Origin: Labrenzia sp. PHM005
GTDB taxonomy: Bacteria; Pseudomonadota; Alphaproteobacteria; Rhizobiales; Stappiaceae
Length of the DNA stretch: 64,000 nt
Direction of reading: 5' to 3'
Assembly (NCBI RefSeq): GCF_006517275.1
Contig: NZ_CP041191.1
Location: 496,001-560,000, forward strand
Shown here: piece by piece, positions 17,722 to 26,707 of the stretch
Position numbering within the stretch: position 1 is the first letter of the stretch
Layout of the letters: the number at the start of each line of letters is the position of its first letter
The notes under the pieces: generated by a model
Databases searched by the model: none
The model's input: only the letters and a program-made list of their open reading frames with translations
What the model was told of the DNA's origin: nothing
Program-made: the position numbers and the translations under genes

Positions 17722-18507
17722 ATGACGATTAGCACAGATCAATCGCCAAAGGATCCGCTGCCCTCAGCACGCCAGTCGTCATTCTCTCAATGCCAGTTTA
17801 TGGGATTGGAGTTTGATATAGGCGAGCAGGCAGAATGGTTGCCGCTCATCCTTAATATGAAGCCACAGACATTCGAGTTTTTTGTCACTCCGAACGTTTA
17901 TCACGTCATCCTTCTGGAGCGCGATATGCAGGTCGTATCGGCTTATGACGATGCTCGTTGGAAGGTCTGCGACAGCAAGATCTTAAGCCGGCTGGCACAC
18001 TCCCAGAATTTGGATCTGAAAGTGTATCCGGGGGCCGACATCGTACAGGACCTACTCGCAGATCCGAAGGCCCAAGATTTGCGTTTCGCTATCATAGGCC
18101 CCGACCTTTCCCAGATTGATACGCTGCGAACCAGATATCCCGATGTGGACATACAACACATACCGTCTGGGATCATGGACCGAAGAACACCAGAATGGGA
18201 GAAGGTTTTGACTGCTGCCGAAGCATGTCATGCGGACATCTTCCTGATTTGCCTATCGTTTCCAAAACAAGAGTATTTTGCTCAGGACCTGAAACGCCGT
18301 GGGAATGCCTCGGGTGTCGGCCTGTGCGTTGGCGCGAGCATTGACTTTCTGACCGGCCGGCAAAAACGCGCACCGGAGTGGATCCGTGCCTGTGGAATGG
18401 AGTGGGCTTTCCGGCTAGTGACGAACCCAAAACGGATGTGGCGCCGCTACCTCTGGGATGGCCCAAAAATCATATGGATGTTTTTAAAATGGCGCCATCA
18501 ATCCTGA
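17722..18507 (+). CDS. WecB/TagA/CpsF family glycosyltransferase (GT26)
   Basis: 261 residues. The family pattern is clear: FFVTPNVYHVILLERD near the start, CDSKILSR, LRFAIIGPD, FLICLSFPKQEYF, GVGLCVGASIDFLTGRQKRAP, and the final MEWAFRLVTNPKRMWRRY that ends nearly all members. These enzymes commonly add the second sugar (often an N-acetyl-mannosaminuronate or glucuronate-type residue) to an undecaprenyl-diphosphate-linked primer. The first-sugar phosphoglycosyltransferase is not in this window. It is followed by a GT4 gene in the same orientation, so the two are likely co-transcribed. Confidence 0.9.
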   Translation: MTISTDQSPKDPLPSARQSSFSQCQFMGLEFDIGEQAEWLPLILNMKPQTFEFFVTPNVYHVILLERDMQVVSAYDDARWKVCDSKILSRLAHSQNLDLKVYPGADIVQDLLADPKAQDLRFAIIGPDLSQIDTLRTRYPDVDIQHIPSGIMDRRTPEWEKVLTAAEACHADIFLICLSFPKQEYFAQDLKRRGNASGVGLCVGASIDFLTGRQKRAPEWIRACGMEWAFRLVTNPKRMWRRYLWDGPKIIWMFLKWRHQS

Positions 18508-18581
18508 AGATCAAAAAATAAGGGACCTTGGTTCCTGACAGGTGGAAAACAGCGCGTTGGCAGGGTCGCAGCGAAGCGGTT

Positions 18582-19898
18582 ATGCATCTCGCTTGGGAGA
18601 TACAATTGAAAAAACCTCGCGTCCTAATCCTTGCGGATGATTGTAATCCTGATTGGCCTTCGCTTCCGGTCGTTGGCTATAAATATGGGCTTTCCTTGGC
18701 AAAGTTCTGCGATGTCACCATCGCCACCCATCTCCGGAATCGCGAAAACATTGAGAAGGATCCGCGATCTAAGGGTGTCGACTTTCGTTACGTTGATAAT
18801 GAATACGTCGCAAGACCGATCCACCGCTTCTCAACCTGGATCAGAGGCGGCGGTAAGGTGGCATGGTCCTTGGCAATGATTTTTAAGTATCCGGCGTATC
18901 TCACTTTTGAGTGGGAAGTTTGGAAAACCTTCAAAAACGCTCTTATATCCGGCGAATACGATTTGGTGCATCGGATTACGCCAATGTCACCGACAATGCC
19001 AAGCTACATTGCCGGCAAATCGCCGGTTCCATTTGTCATCGGACCTTTGAACGGCAACCTGGATTGGCCGAAAGAATTCCGCTCTGAACAAAGTCGGGAA
19101 AAAGAGCGGGCCCGGGCGCTCAGAGACTTCTACAAGTACCTCCCCTATTCTTCCGCAACGTACAAAAATGCCAAGCTGATCCTTGCTGCCTTTGACCACA
19201 CAGCAAGGGACTTGCCGGAAAGCGCGTCCTCAAAGGTCGTGAGCTTTCCTGAAGTTGGCTTCGATCCTGAGTGGTTTAACACAACGGATAGGAAACCAGC
19301 ATTTGCCGGAGATACGCCATACAACTTCGCCTTCGTCGGGCGCTTGGTGCCTTACAAAGTCCCAGAGGTCGCAATTCGTGCCTTTTGCGAAAGCGACATT
19401 CTGGCAAGGCACAAGCTTCACATTGTCGGTGAGGGGCCAGAACGAGACCGTCTCGAAGAGATCGTCAGGCAAACCGGGCGCACTGATAGTGTCGTTTTTC
19501 ATGGCTGGATCGACCAGAAGGACGTCGGTCAATTTTTCAAAACCGTAGACGGGTTCGTCTTCCCTTCCATTCGCGAACTTGGCGCCGGTGTGGTGGTCGA
19601 AGCCATGGCGTCGGGGTGCGTGAATTTCGTAACCAACTACGGCGCCCCCGGTGATCTAGTGTCGGCAGATCGCGGCTTTCGTATAGAACTAAATAACCTC
19701 GATACAATGGTCGCGGGATACCGGCAAGCTATGGAAGAGGCTGTCACCAATCCAGGCAACCAGCACCTGAAGGCCAAGACTGCCGAGGAGTACGCCAGTG
19801 CCTGCTTGACCTGGAACCGTAAGGCTGCGCTGACTGTTCTCTATTATGACGACATAATAGCCGGCCGGCCGGTTACCGACCGCCGAGACTACACTTAA
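18582..19898 (+). CDS. Glycosyltransferase family 4
   Basis: About 438 residues with a GT-B fold. The N-terminal domain begins KKPRVLILADDC. The C-terminal domain has FAFVGRLVPYKVPEVAIRAF, LHIVGEGPERDRLE, VVFHGWIDQKD and FVFPSIRELGAGVVVEAMA, covering the donor-binding loop and the E-x7-E motif of GT4. The start is ambiguous: ATG 18582 is used, but TTG 18606 has the better Shine-Dalgarno (GGGAG seven bases away) and would begin MKKPRV; the frame opens at TTG 18528. It is downstream of the CpsF-type gene and convergent with the polyketide synthase. Confidence 0.88.
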   Translation: MHLAWEIQLKKPRVLILADDCNPDWPSLPVVGYKYGLSLAKFCDVTIATHLRNRENIEKDPRSKGVDFRYVDNEYVARPIHRFSTWIRGGGKVAWSLAMIFKYPAYLTFEWEVWKTFKNALISGEYDLVHRITPMSPTMPSYIAGKSPVPFVIGPLNGNLDWPKEFRSEQSREKERARALRDFYKYLPYSSATYKNAKLILAAFDHTARDLPESASSKVVSFPEVGFDPEWFNTTDRKPAFAGDTPYNFAFVGRLVPYKVPEVAIRAFCESDILARHKLHIVGEGPERDRLEEIVRQTGRTDSVVFHGWIDQKDVGQFFKTVDGFVFPSIRELGAGVVVEAMASGCVNFVTNYGAPGDLVSADRGFRIELNNLDTMVAGYRQAMEEAVTNPGNQHLKAKTAEEYASACLTWNRKAALTVLYYDDIIAGRPVTDRRDYT

Positions 19899-19941
19899 TT
19901 TACGACAAAACCGATGCTGGTCTCCATCAAGTTATCCCGCA

Positions 19942-22900
19942 TCATTCAGCAGCAATCCTGGGCTTATCAGCGTCAGTTGCGTGCGCAGTCCCTTTTTCCA
20001 AAGATTTCCTCATTCGGCTAGCCAGTACCTGAATATACGGATTGAGCACCATTGAGTCATGGTCTCCAGGTACCTCGACAATCGACAGTTCTGAAACAAA
20101 CGGGGACCAGCCGTTGTCTTCACGAAGAATGTTCAGACCATCCTGAAGACGACGGCCGCCGGAAATCTTATAAAGCACCTCAGCCTTTGGCCGGTACAGG
20201 ACAACCGGTCCACTATATGGCCGAACCTCATAAGCATTATGCGCCCGCATGAAGGCCACACGGATCCGTTCGTTGTTAAAACTTTCTGCGGTTGCTTGAT
20301 CCCCGGCCGCATTCTTTTGAGCTTCTGTTCGAGCGCGCCACTCTCTCCGGTTGCGCAACCAAACACTGAAAAACTTGGCTTTATTTTTTTGAAGATCCTG
20401 CCACTTGATCATCACACGATCAATGAGGGAGAGGTGAACCTGTTCGGGTACAGGTGTGTCCAGCAAAATGACTTCGGCAACCTCTTCACCTTGTGCAGCA
20501 AGCTGTTGGGCCATTTCATAGGCAACGATCCCACCACCTGAGAACCCGCCGAGCATGTACGGCCCGTGTGGCTGGACCTGGCGGATTTCGGCAAGGTAAT
20601 CCCGCGCCATCTCTTCGAAGGTTTCGTGGGGTTCTTGATTTCCGAAGAGGCCGCGGGCCTGAAGTCCATAGACTGGCCGGTCGCGCCCAACGAGAAGGGC
20701 CAGCTGACGCAGGTTCAGGATGTTGCCGAACATGCCAGCGCAGATGAACAAAGGTGTCGCCGCAGTTCCGGGACCTTTGCTCATTGAAACCAGATGCACA
20801 GTTTCATCGGCTTTCGCCGTTTGTTCAGGTGTCGCCCCAGCTGATGTATCCCCTTCACTGGCGACACCATGTGAGGCCAGCAATTCGGCGCACTCGGCAA
20901 TTGTCGGAGCGTCGAAGAGGACGGACATGGGCAAATCGACACCATAAGTCTGGCGGATCATTCGGAACAGACGGACCGCGATAAGAGAATGTCCACCGAT
21001 ATCAAAGAAGTCATCGTGAATACCAATCTTCTCAATTCCGAGCAGCTCGGACCAGTATTCGGCCAGCTTGATCTCAAGTGGATTTCTTGGTGCTTCGTAG
21101 GCACTGTCAAGGTCGGGACGCTCAAAGAGCTGTCCATCCTGTACTTCTCGCGATTGCGCCTCAGCCTCGGCATTTTTCTTCAGCAGATCCAACGGCATCG
21201 TCGAGATGATCGGCTGTGCTTCGCCCGTCGCCAATGCCCGCTGCAGGGTCTCAAATCCTTGCTCTGGCGGAATGCCCTGCTTGACTTGGGCTGCAAGCTT
21301 GTAGAGCGCGGTTGCGTCCTGGCTTGCCCCGGTTTTAACGTCCTTTGCAAAACCAATGTCATTTGAGAGGCGTTTTACCGTCAAACAATCGGCTTCAATA
21401 ACCACCGTCCCATCGGGCCGCATGACGGTAATATCAAAACTGCCGAAACCGTCACCGTGTGCATTCTCATCGACAAATCGGACATGTGCGATCACGTCGG
21501 ATGGCAACGTTTCATACAGGCGGATCGCGGTGTAGGAGACGGGCGCCCAGAGGACACCGGAGCTCTTGAAGTCTTCAATAAGCTCCATTGCACAGCCGGT
21601 CGCGATATCGAGCAAGCCGGGATGAGCGTGAGTTGTTTCCGTATAATCTGTCTCGAAATCAGAGGCGGCGGTCAGGCGTGCCAGCGCTTCCCCACGCCCA
21701 AGCGACAGACTGCGCAACACATCCCACCGCGGCCCGAACCTGATATGATGCGCCTGAGCTGACGGCATCGTACCGTCGTCAGGTGCGTATCGGATATCGG
21801 TCCAGCGCGCCTGAGCTTGAAGGTCTTCAAGTTGCACAGGCAGTGGGATCGATTTGAGCGGACAAACCAGAGCTTCGGCGTAAACCTCCATCTCGGCGGA
21901 CGGATCTTCAGTTTCTGTTGCCGCGACAATGGCTTTCAAGGTGCCATTTCCCTGGGCCTGGAAACGGACCCGTATGTTCCGAGCCTGACCGTCGTCCAGG
22001 CCAAGCGGCTTAAAGAACACAAGATCGCGGATATCCGGGCGCTGGTCCAAATCCAGTTCTGAATAGGCTTGCGCGATCAGCTCGATGTACCCGGTGCCCG
22101 GCAATATCGCATCGCCTGAAACGAGCCTGTGCTCGTTCCACATCCAGTGCTTTTGCGTGCTTGCCGTGAATTCCAGCCAGCGCGTGTTGGAAGCATCGGC
22201 AATCCAGCGCTCGAACAAGGGGCCCTTGGCCGCCCCAAGCGTTGTTGCCGTCTCTGAAACAGCCGCCTCACTCGAAACCGCGCGCGCGGCCAGACCAACA
22301 TCGCTCCAGATGCCCCAGTGAACCGCGACCGTCCTGCGGCCACTGTCCCCGCTCTTGCTCTCAGCATAGGCGTTCAGAAACGCATTGGCAGCGACGTAAT
22401 CAATCTGGCCAATGGGCGCAGTGTCCGTGCTGGTTGATGAGAACAACACCATCAGATCCAAGGGCTCGTCGGCAAACACCATGTCCAGAACGCGTGTGCC
22501 GTGAACCTTGGGCGCCAGAACTTTCTGAGTGTTTTCAAGGCTCTTCAGTTGCACGAGATCATCGTCAACAATGCCCGCCGCGTGCAAGACGCCACTGATA
22601 GAACCAAACCGGGCCTTCGCTGCGGCAACAGCTGCGGTCACCTCTTCTGGGTTGGTGACATCAGCCGTTGCGTAAAGCACCCTCCCGCCCAGCACCTCGA
22701 GTTCAGAAAGACGGATCAACGCCTGGACACCCGGGTCATCACCGGAATGCGTGCGCAGATAGGTCTCCCGCTCCTGCTCCTCCGGCAGGCTGCGGCGTCC
22801 GACCAAAACGATGTTCGCATCGTATTCTTCAACGAGAGCCTTTGCGAAAATCATCGCCAGATCGCCAAGACCGCCAGTGATGAAATAGGTGCCGCCTTTT

Positions 22901-25900
22901 TGGAACTGACCTTCGAATTGCCCGTGTTCTAAGGACAAACGCCCGTAGGTCCGCTGCCATCTGCGGCTACCCCGATGGGCCACAATCTCGTTGGACGGCT
23001 TTGCGAAAAGCTCGTCCCACAGGTCGTCGAGCGCGCTCCATTGGGACTGTGTATTCGCAACCACTTCGATATCTAAGTCAATCAAGCGAGCCGAAAGGCC
23101 GGAAAGCTCCTTGGGCAAGACCTGAACCGGACCGAGGACCGTCGATTTGGACGGATACACGACAGGCTCGTCATCCACGCTCATCATTTTGTTTGTCAAA
23201 ACAGTAAGGTGCACCTCCTCGACGGCAGATTGCTCGTCAAGTGCCTGAGCAAGATAAAGCAGACTGTAGAAGCCGTCTTCCTGCATTTTTTCAAAGAAGT
23301 TGGAACCGGGCCGGTGGCTTTCATCCTGTGTCAGCAGCCAGCCGTGAACGATGTTTCGAGGAAAAGGGCCATCCTCGAGGATCCCCGTCACCAGGGCGTC
23401 GTAGCCCGGTTTGCCTTCCTCGCTGCACAGGATGTAAGTGTGGGGGTCGACCTTGGCGAACACATCTCCGCGCTGAACGGCCGTGACCTGATGTCCTGCG
23501 CTCTTCAACCTGCCGACAAGCTGTTCTCCTGTACCGGTATCGTCGAGAAAAATCAGCCAGGACTGAGGCTCTTTATCCGCCCCCGTGACAAAATCGGGAA
23601 TCGACCGTTTCCAAGCCGGACGGTATCCCCAGTCGCGCATGTCCTTTTGGCGCAAGAGAGGAATATCCATCCCTGCCTGATCGCCCTGCGTAACACTGCG
23701 CTTGACAAAATAGTGCTGCTGCTGAAACGCATAGGGCGGCAGTGAAACCCGCTTGGGGCCAAAGTCCCGCCAGCAACGCTCGACATCCGCCTTCAAGCCT
23801 GTGGCCCAGCACCGTCCGACTGCAGTCAGGAAAGACAGACGGTCATCCGTATTATCGTCGGCATGCGGCAGCGTGTTGAAGACCTGATTGGCGGTCACGT
23901 CCGCTTGCAACTTGGCCAGCGAGGACAAGGTTTTTCCCGGACCAACCTCTATATAAATCCGCTTCGGATCTGCGCTCAGACGGGTCATGCCGGCGCCGAA
24001 CTGAACGGTCGAGCGCAAATGCCGGACCCAATAGGACGGATCACAGGCCTCCGCATCCGTGAGCCAGTCTCCCGTAAGATTGGACATGATCGGAATTTGC
24101 GGTCGATTGAGTGCAATGCTGCGCAAGTACCGTTCAAACTCGGGCAGGATTTCCTCAAGCATCCGCGAATGCGCCGCGATATCGATGGCAATGCGGGTTG
24201 CGTCGATATCCTTTTCAAGGAGCGCATTCTGGAAGTCTGCCAGATCCCCGTCCCGCCCGGAAACAACGCAGAGTTCTGGCGCATTGACCGAAGCCATATC
24301 GAGAGTTTCCGGCATCAGCGCGCGGACTTCGGCCTCACTCAATGGGATGCTGAGCATGCCGCCGCGGTCGACCGTATCAAAGAGTTTGCCCCGGAGGTGA
24401 ACAAGGCCAACTGCGTCGCGATAGCTGAGGACGCCCGAGATACAGGCAGCTGTGTTCTCGCCCATGGAATGGCCGATCAATGCGGTCGGCTGGACACCCC
24501 AGCTCATCCACAAACGGGCCAGCGAAACTTCCAGGATCAAGATGGCCGGCAATTGCAGGGACGGTGTCAAGAAGCCATCGGCCGCCTGCCCAAGATCGGA
24601 GCCATCGGGCGGGAACCAAAGCTCCCGGATCCGGGCAGCCGTTTCGGACGGAAGGAAGCTTAGTCCTTCATCGACACTCTGGCGGAATGAACTGTCTTCC
24701 TGATTGAGCCGGTAGGCCATGCCGGGATGTTGTGCCCCGCCCCCCGGAAACAGGTACGTCGCGGTGCCGGGATGATCGCTGGCCTGATGAAGGGCGAGCC
24801 TTTTGGGCTGTTCACCGCGCAAGACAGCAATCGCATCGGCACGGCCCCGCACGGCTGCGATCTGACGGTGTTCGAAAGGCTTCCGACCATGAAAGAGCGT
24901 CTCGGCCGTGCTGGCCAGAGACAATGCTGGATTATTTTCCAGAGCATCCGCAAGACGCATGGCTGTGCCCGCCAGCCCCTTTTTTGCCTTGGCCGACAAG
25001 AGAATGAGTTGGGGCTCTTCGTCAAACCGCCCGCTATCATCGGCAACCATCGGCGCCTTTTCCAGAATGACGTGGGCGTTTGTTCCGCCAACGCCAAGTG
25101 AATTGACGGCGGCCCGTTGAGGACCGGCGGCCACCGGCCAGGGGGTCAGCGTGTCATTCACAACAAACGGGCTGTTCGCAAAATCGATTGATGGATTGGG
25201 TTTCTCGTATCCAAGGCTTGGCGGTATTTCACCATTCTTCAGCGCCAATGAGGCCTTGATCAGGCTAACAACACCGGCAGCCGTGTCCAAATGGCCAATG
25301 TTGGATTTCACGGATCCGACACGGCAATAGCCGGTTTGGCTGGTGCTTTGACGAAACGCCTGGGTCAGGGCTTCGATTTCAATCGGATCGCCGAGATATG
25401 TGCCGGTTCCGTGACATTCGACATACTGAATGGTGTCGGCTTCGATCCCGCCGAGCGCCTGCGCCTCGATGATCGCTTCCGCCTGTCCGGTCACGCTCGG
25501 TGCAAGGTAGCCTGCCTTGCTGTGACCGTCGTTGTTGATGGCCGACGCCTTGATCACCGCATGAATGTTGTCGCCGTCAGCAATTGCGTCCTCGAGACGT
25601 CGCAGGACGACAACCCCAACGCCACTGCCAAAGATCGTGCCTGCAGCCCGATGATCGAACGGTCGGCAATGCCCGTCCGGCGAGAGGATTTCGCCATCCT
25701 GAAAGACATACCCACGACGATGCGGCAGATCGATGGTCACACCGCCGGCCAGAGCCATATCGGTTTCGCCGTTCAACAGGCTTTGACAAGCGTAGTGAAC
25801 CGCGACAAGCGAGGTTGAGCAGGCCGTCTGGACGTTGACACTCGGGCCTTTGAGATCGAAAGCGTAAGAGGCGCGGGTCGCCAAAAAGTCCTTGTCGTTA

Positions 25901-26370
25901 CCGGTATGGCGAAGCAGGAACATGCCCACCTGATCCATCAGCTGCCGGTCACTGCAGACGTTGAAATAGAAATAGCTGCCCATGCCGCAGCCGGCATAAA
26001 CACCAACAGGACCTTCGATGGTTTCAGGCGGACGCCCGGCATCTTCGATCGCTTCCCAGGCACACTCGAGAAAGTGCCGGTGCTGCGGATCCATGATCGC
26101 GGCTTCCTTCGGGCTCAGCCCGAAAAACTCCGGATCGAACAGCTCCATGTCCGGAATATCCGCCGTCCGGGGAATGTAATTCGGCTGTGCGGCCTTCACC
26201 GGATCTTCGCCAGATGCTTCGAGTTCCGCGTCGCTCAGCGTGCGCACCGATTCAACACCGTTTCTGAGATTTTCCCAGAATTCGCCGGTGTTCCGTGCAC
26301 CTGGAACACGAAGAGCCATCCCGACGATTGCAACATCGTTCAGGCCGGCATCGGTTGATCCTATTGTCAT
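19942..26370 (-). CDS. Modular type I polyketide synthase: KS-AT-KR-DH-ACP-TE
   Basis: 2142 residues, one complete module. The ketosynthase (about 10-440) has Cys184 in QTACSTS, His320 in CHGTGT and His360 in SNIGHLD. The acyltransferase (about 535-850) has Ser635 in GHSMG; at the specificity position it reads IAAHS, neither malonyl HAFH nor methylmalonyl YASH. The ketoreductase (from about 1150) has ITGGLGDLA and an intact catalytic S/Y/N set (SSTST...DYVAANAF) plus a DDD after HAAGIV, suggesting B-type. The dehydratase (about 1400-1650) has HRLVSGDAILP and HPGLLDIATG. The carrier protein has GGHSL near 1795 and the thioesterase GFSGGG near 1943 with a late GDHDSM histidine. With a terminal TE it would release the final product. 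It is divergent from the NRPS at 26708. Confidence 0.92.
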   Translation of the reverse strand: MTIGSTDAGLNDVAIVGMALRVPGARNTGEFWENLRNGVESVRTLSDAELEASGEDPVKAAQPNYIPRTADIPDMELFDPEFFGLSPKEAAIMDPQHRHFLECAWEAIEDAGRPPETIEGPVGVYAGCGMGSYFYFNVCSDRQLMDQVGMFLLRHTGNDKDFLATRASYAFDLKGPSVNVQTACSTSLVAVHYACQSLLNGETDMALAGGVTIDLPHRRGYVFQDGEILSPDGHCRPFDHRAAGTIFGSGVGVVVLRRLEDAIADGDNIHAVIKASAINNDGHSKAGYLAPSVTGQAEAIIEAQALGGIEADTIQYVECHGTGTYLGDPIEIEALTQAFRQSTSQTGYCRVGSVKSNIGHLDTAAGVVSLIKASLALKNGEIPPSLGYEKPNPSIDFANSPFVVNDTLTPWPVAAGPQRAAVNSLGVGGTNAHVILEKAPMVADDSGRFDEEPQLILLSAKAKKGLAGTAMRLADALENNPALSLASTAETLFHGRKPFEHRQIAAVRGRADAIAVLRGEQPKRLALHQASDHPGTATYLFPGGGAQHPGMAYRLNQEDSSFRQSVDEGLSFLPSETAARIRELWFPPDGSDLGQAADGFLTPSLQLPAILILEVSLARLWMSWGVQPTALIGHSMGENTAACISGVLSYRDAVGLVHLRGKLFDTVDRGGMLSIPLSEAEVRALMPETLDMASVNAPELCVVSGRDGDLADFQNALLEKDIDATRIAIDIAAHSRMLEEILPEFERYLRSIALNRPQIPIMSNLTGDWLTDAEACDPSYWVRHLRSTVQFGAGMTRLSADPKRIYIEVGPGKTLSSLAKLQADVTANQVFNTLPHADDNTDDRLSFLTAVGRCWATGLKADVERCWRDFGPKRVSLPPYAFQQQHYFVKRSVTQGDQAGMDIPLLRQKDMRDWGYRPAWKRSIPDFVTGADKEPQSWLIFLDDTGTGEQLVGRLKSAGHQVTAVQRGDVFAKVDPHTYILCSEEGKPGYDALVTGILEDGPFPRNIVHGWLLTQDESHRPGSNFFEKMQEDGFYSLLYLAQALDEQSAVEEVHLTVLTNKMMSVDDEPVVYPSKSTVLGPVQVLPKELSGLSARLIDLDIEVVANTQSQWSALDDLWDELFAKPSNEIVAHRGSRRWQRTYGRLSLEHGQFEGQFQKGGTYFITGGLGDLAMIFAKALVEEYDANIVLVGRRSLPEEQERETYLRTHSGDDPGVQALIRLSELEVLGGRVLYATADVTNPEEVTAAVAAAKARFGSISGVLHAAGIVDDDLVQLKSLENTQKVLAPKVHGTRVLDMVFADEPLDLMVLFSSTSTDTAPIGQIDYVAANAFLNAYAESKSGDSGRRTVAVHWGIWSDVGLAARAVSSEAAVSETATTLGAAKGPLFERWIADASNTRWLEFTASTQKHWMWNEHRLVSGDAILPGTGYIELIAQAYSELDLDQRPDIRDLVFFKPLGLDDGQARNIRVRFQAQGNGTLKAIVAATETEDPSAEMEVYAEALVCPLKSIPLPVQLEDLQAQARWTDIRYAPDDGTMPSAQAHHIRFGPRWDVLRSLSLGRGEALARLTAASDFETDYTETTHAHPGLLDIATGCAMELIEDFKSSGVLWAPVSYTAIRLYETLPSDVIAHVRFVDENAHGDGFGSFDITVMRPDGTVVIEADCLTVKRLSNDIGFAKDVKTGASQDATALYKLAAQVKQGIPPEQGFETLQRALATGEAQPIISTMPLDLLKKNAEAEAQSREVQDGQLFERPDLDSAYEAPRNPLEIKLAEYWSELLGIEKIGIHDDFFDIGGHSLIAVRLFRMIRQTYGVDLPMSVLFDAPTIAECAELLASHGVASEGDTSAGATPEQTAKADETVHLVSMSKGPGTAATPLFICAGMFGNILNLRQLALLVGRDRPVYGLQARGLFGNQEPHETFEEMARDYLAEIRQVQPHGPYMLGGFSGGGIVAYEMAQQLAAQGEEVAEVILLDTPVPEQVHLSLIDRVMIKWQDLQKNKAKFFSVWLRNRREWRARTEAQKNAAGDQATAESFNNERIRVAFMRAHNAYEVRPYSGPVVLYRPKAEVLYKISGGRRLQDGLNILREDNGWSPFVSELSIVEVPGDHDSMVLNPYIQVLASRMRKSLEKGTAHATDADKPRIAAE

Positions 26371-26707
26371 TTCAATTTTCCGGAAACGGTATTTCGCCTC
26401 AATTTGTTGCGCGCACCATATCTGTAAATATTTAGCATAGTGTTAGGCCGACTGAGATATGCAAACGGCAATTTGGTTTTCGTGTGATCAAACGCAGATC
26501 ACCAAAATACACCCAAACGCCGACCCTAAATCTTAATTAATTTTAATAAACAGGCCCTTTCACGTGTGTATTAAGAGAATTTGGACAAACATCCGTAAAT
26601 TCTCGGATAAATTAACGTGTTCTTCGAGGGTATATGCATACTTGTCCTCGAACTCTTTTCACAAAGAATTTGCGAATGCCCAGATTGCGTCATCCAAGGG
26701 AACCTAA
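26371..26707. promoter_or_regulatory. Divergent control region between the PKS and the NRPS
   Basis: AT-rich and without a gene. It must hold both promoters of the biosynthetic locus. At 26484-26502 there is a perfect 6-bp dyad, GTGATC-N7-GATCAC, embedded in similar flanks, the size expected for a dimeric regulator. At 26623-26652 a 7-bp stem (TTCGAGG/CCTCGAA) with an inner GTAT/ATAC pairing lies 55 bp before the NRPS start and would be in its mRNA leader. The NRPS start has AAGGGAA as its ribosome-binding site. No regulator gene lies in the locus. Confidence 0.45.
26484..26502. promoter_or_regulatory. Candidate operator, GTGATC-N7-GATCAC
   Basis: A perfect dyad with 6-bp arms and a 7-bp spacer, midway between the divergent PKS and NRPS starts. 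Its geometry suits a GntR/LacI/LuxR-like dimer. The cognate regulator is unknown, and the call rests on symmetry and position only. Confidence 0.35.
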
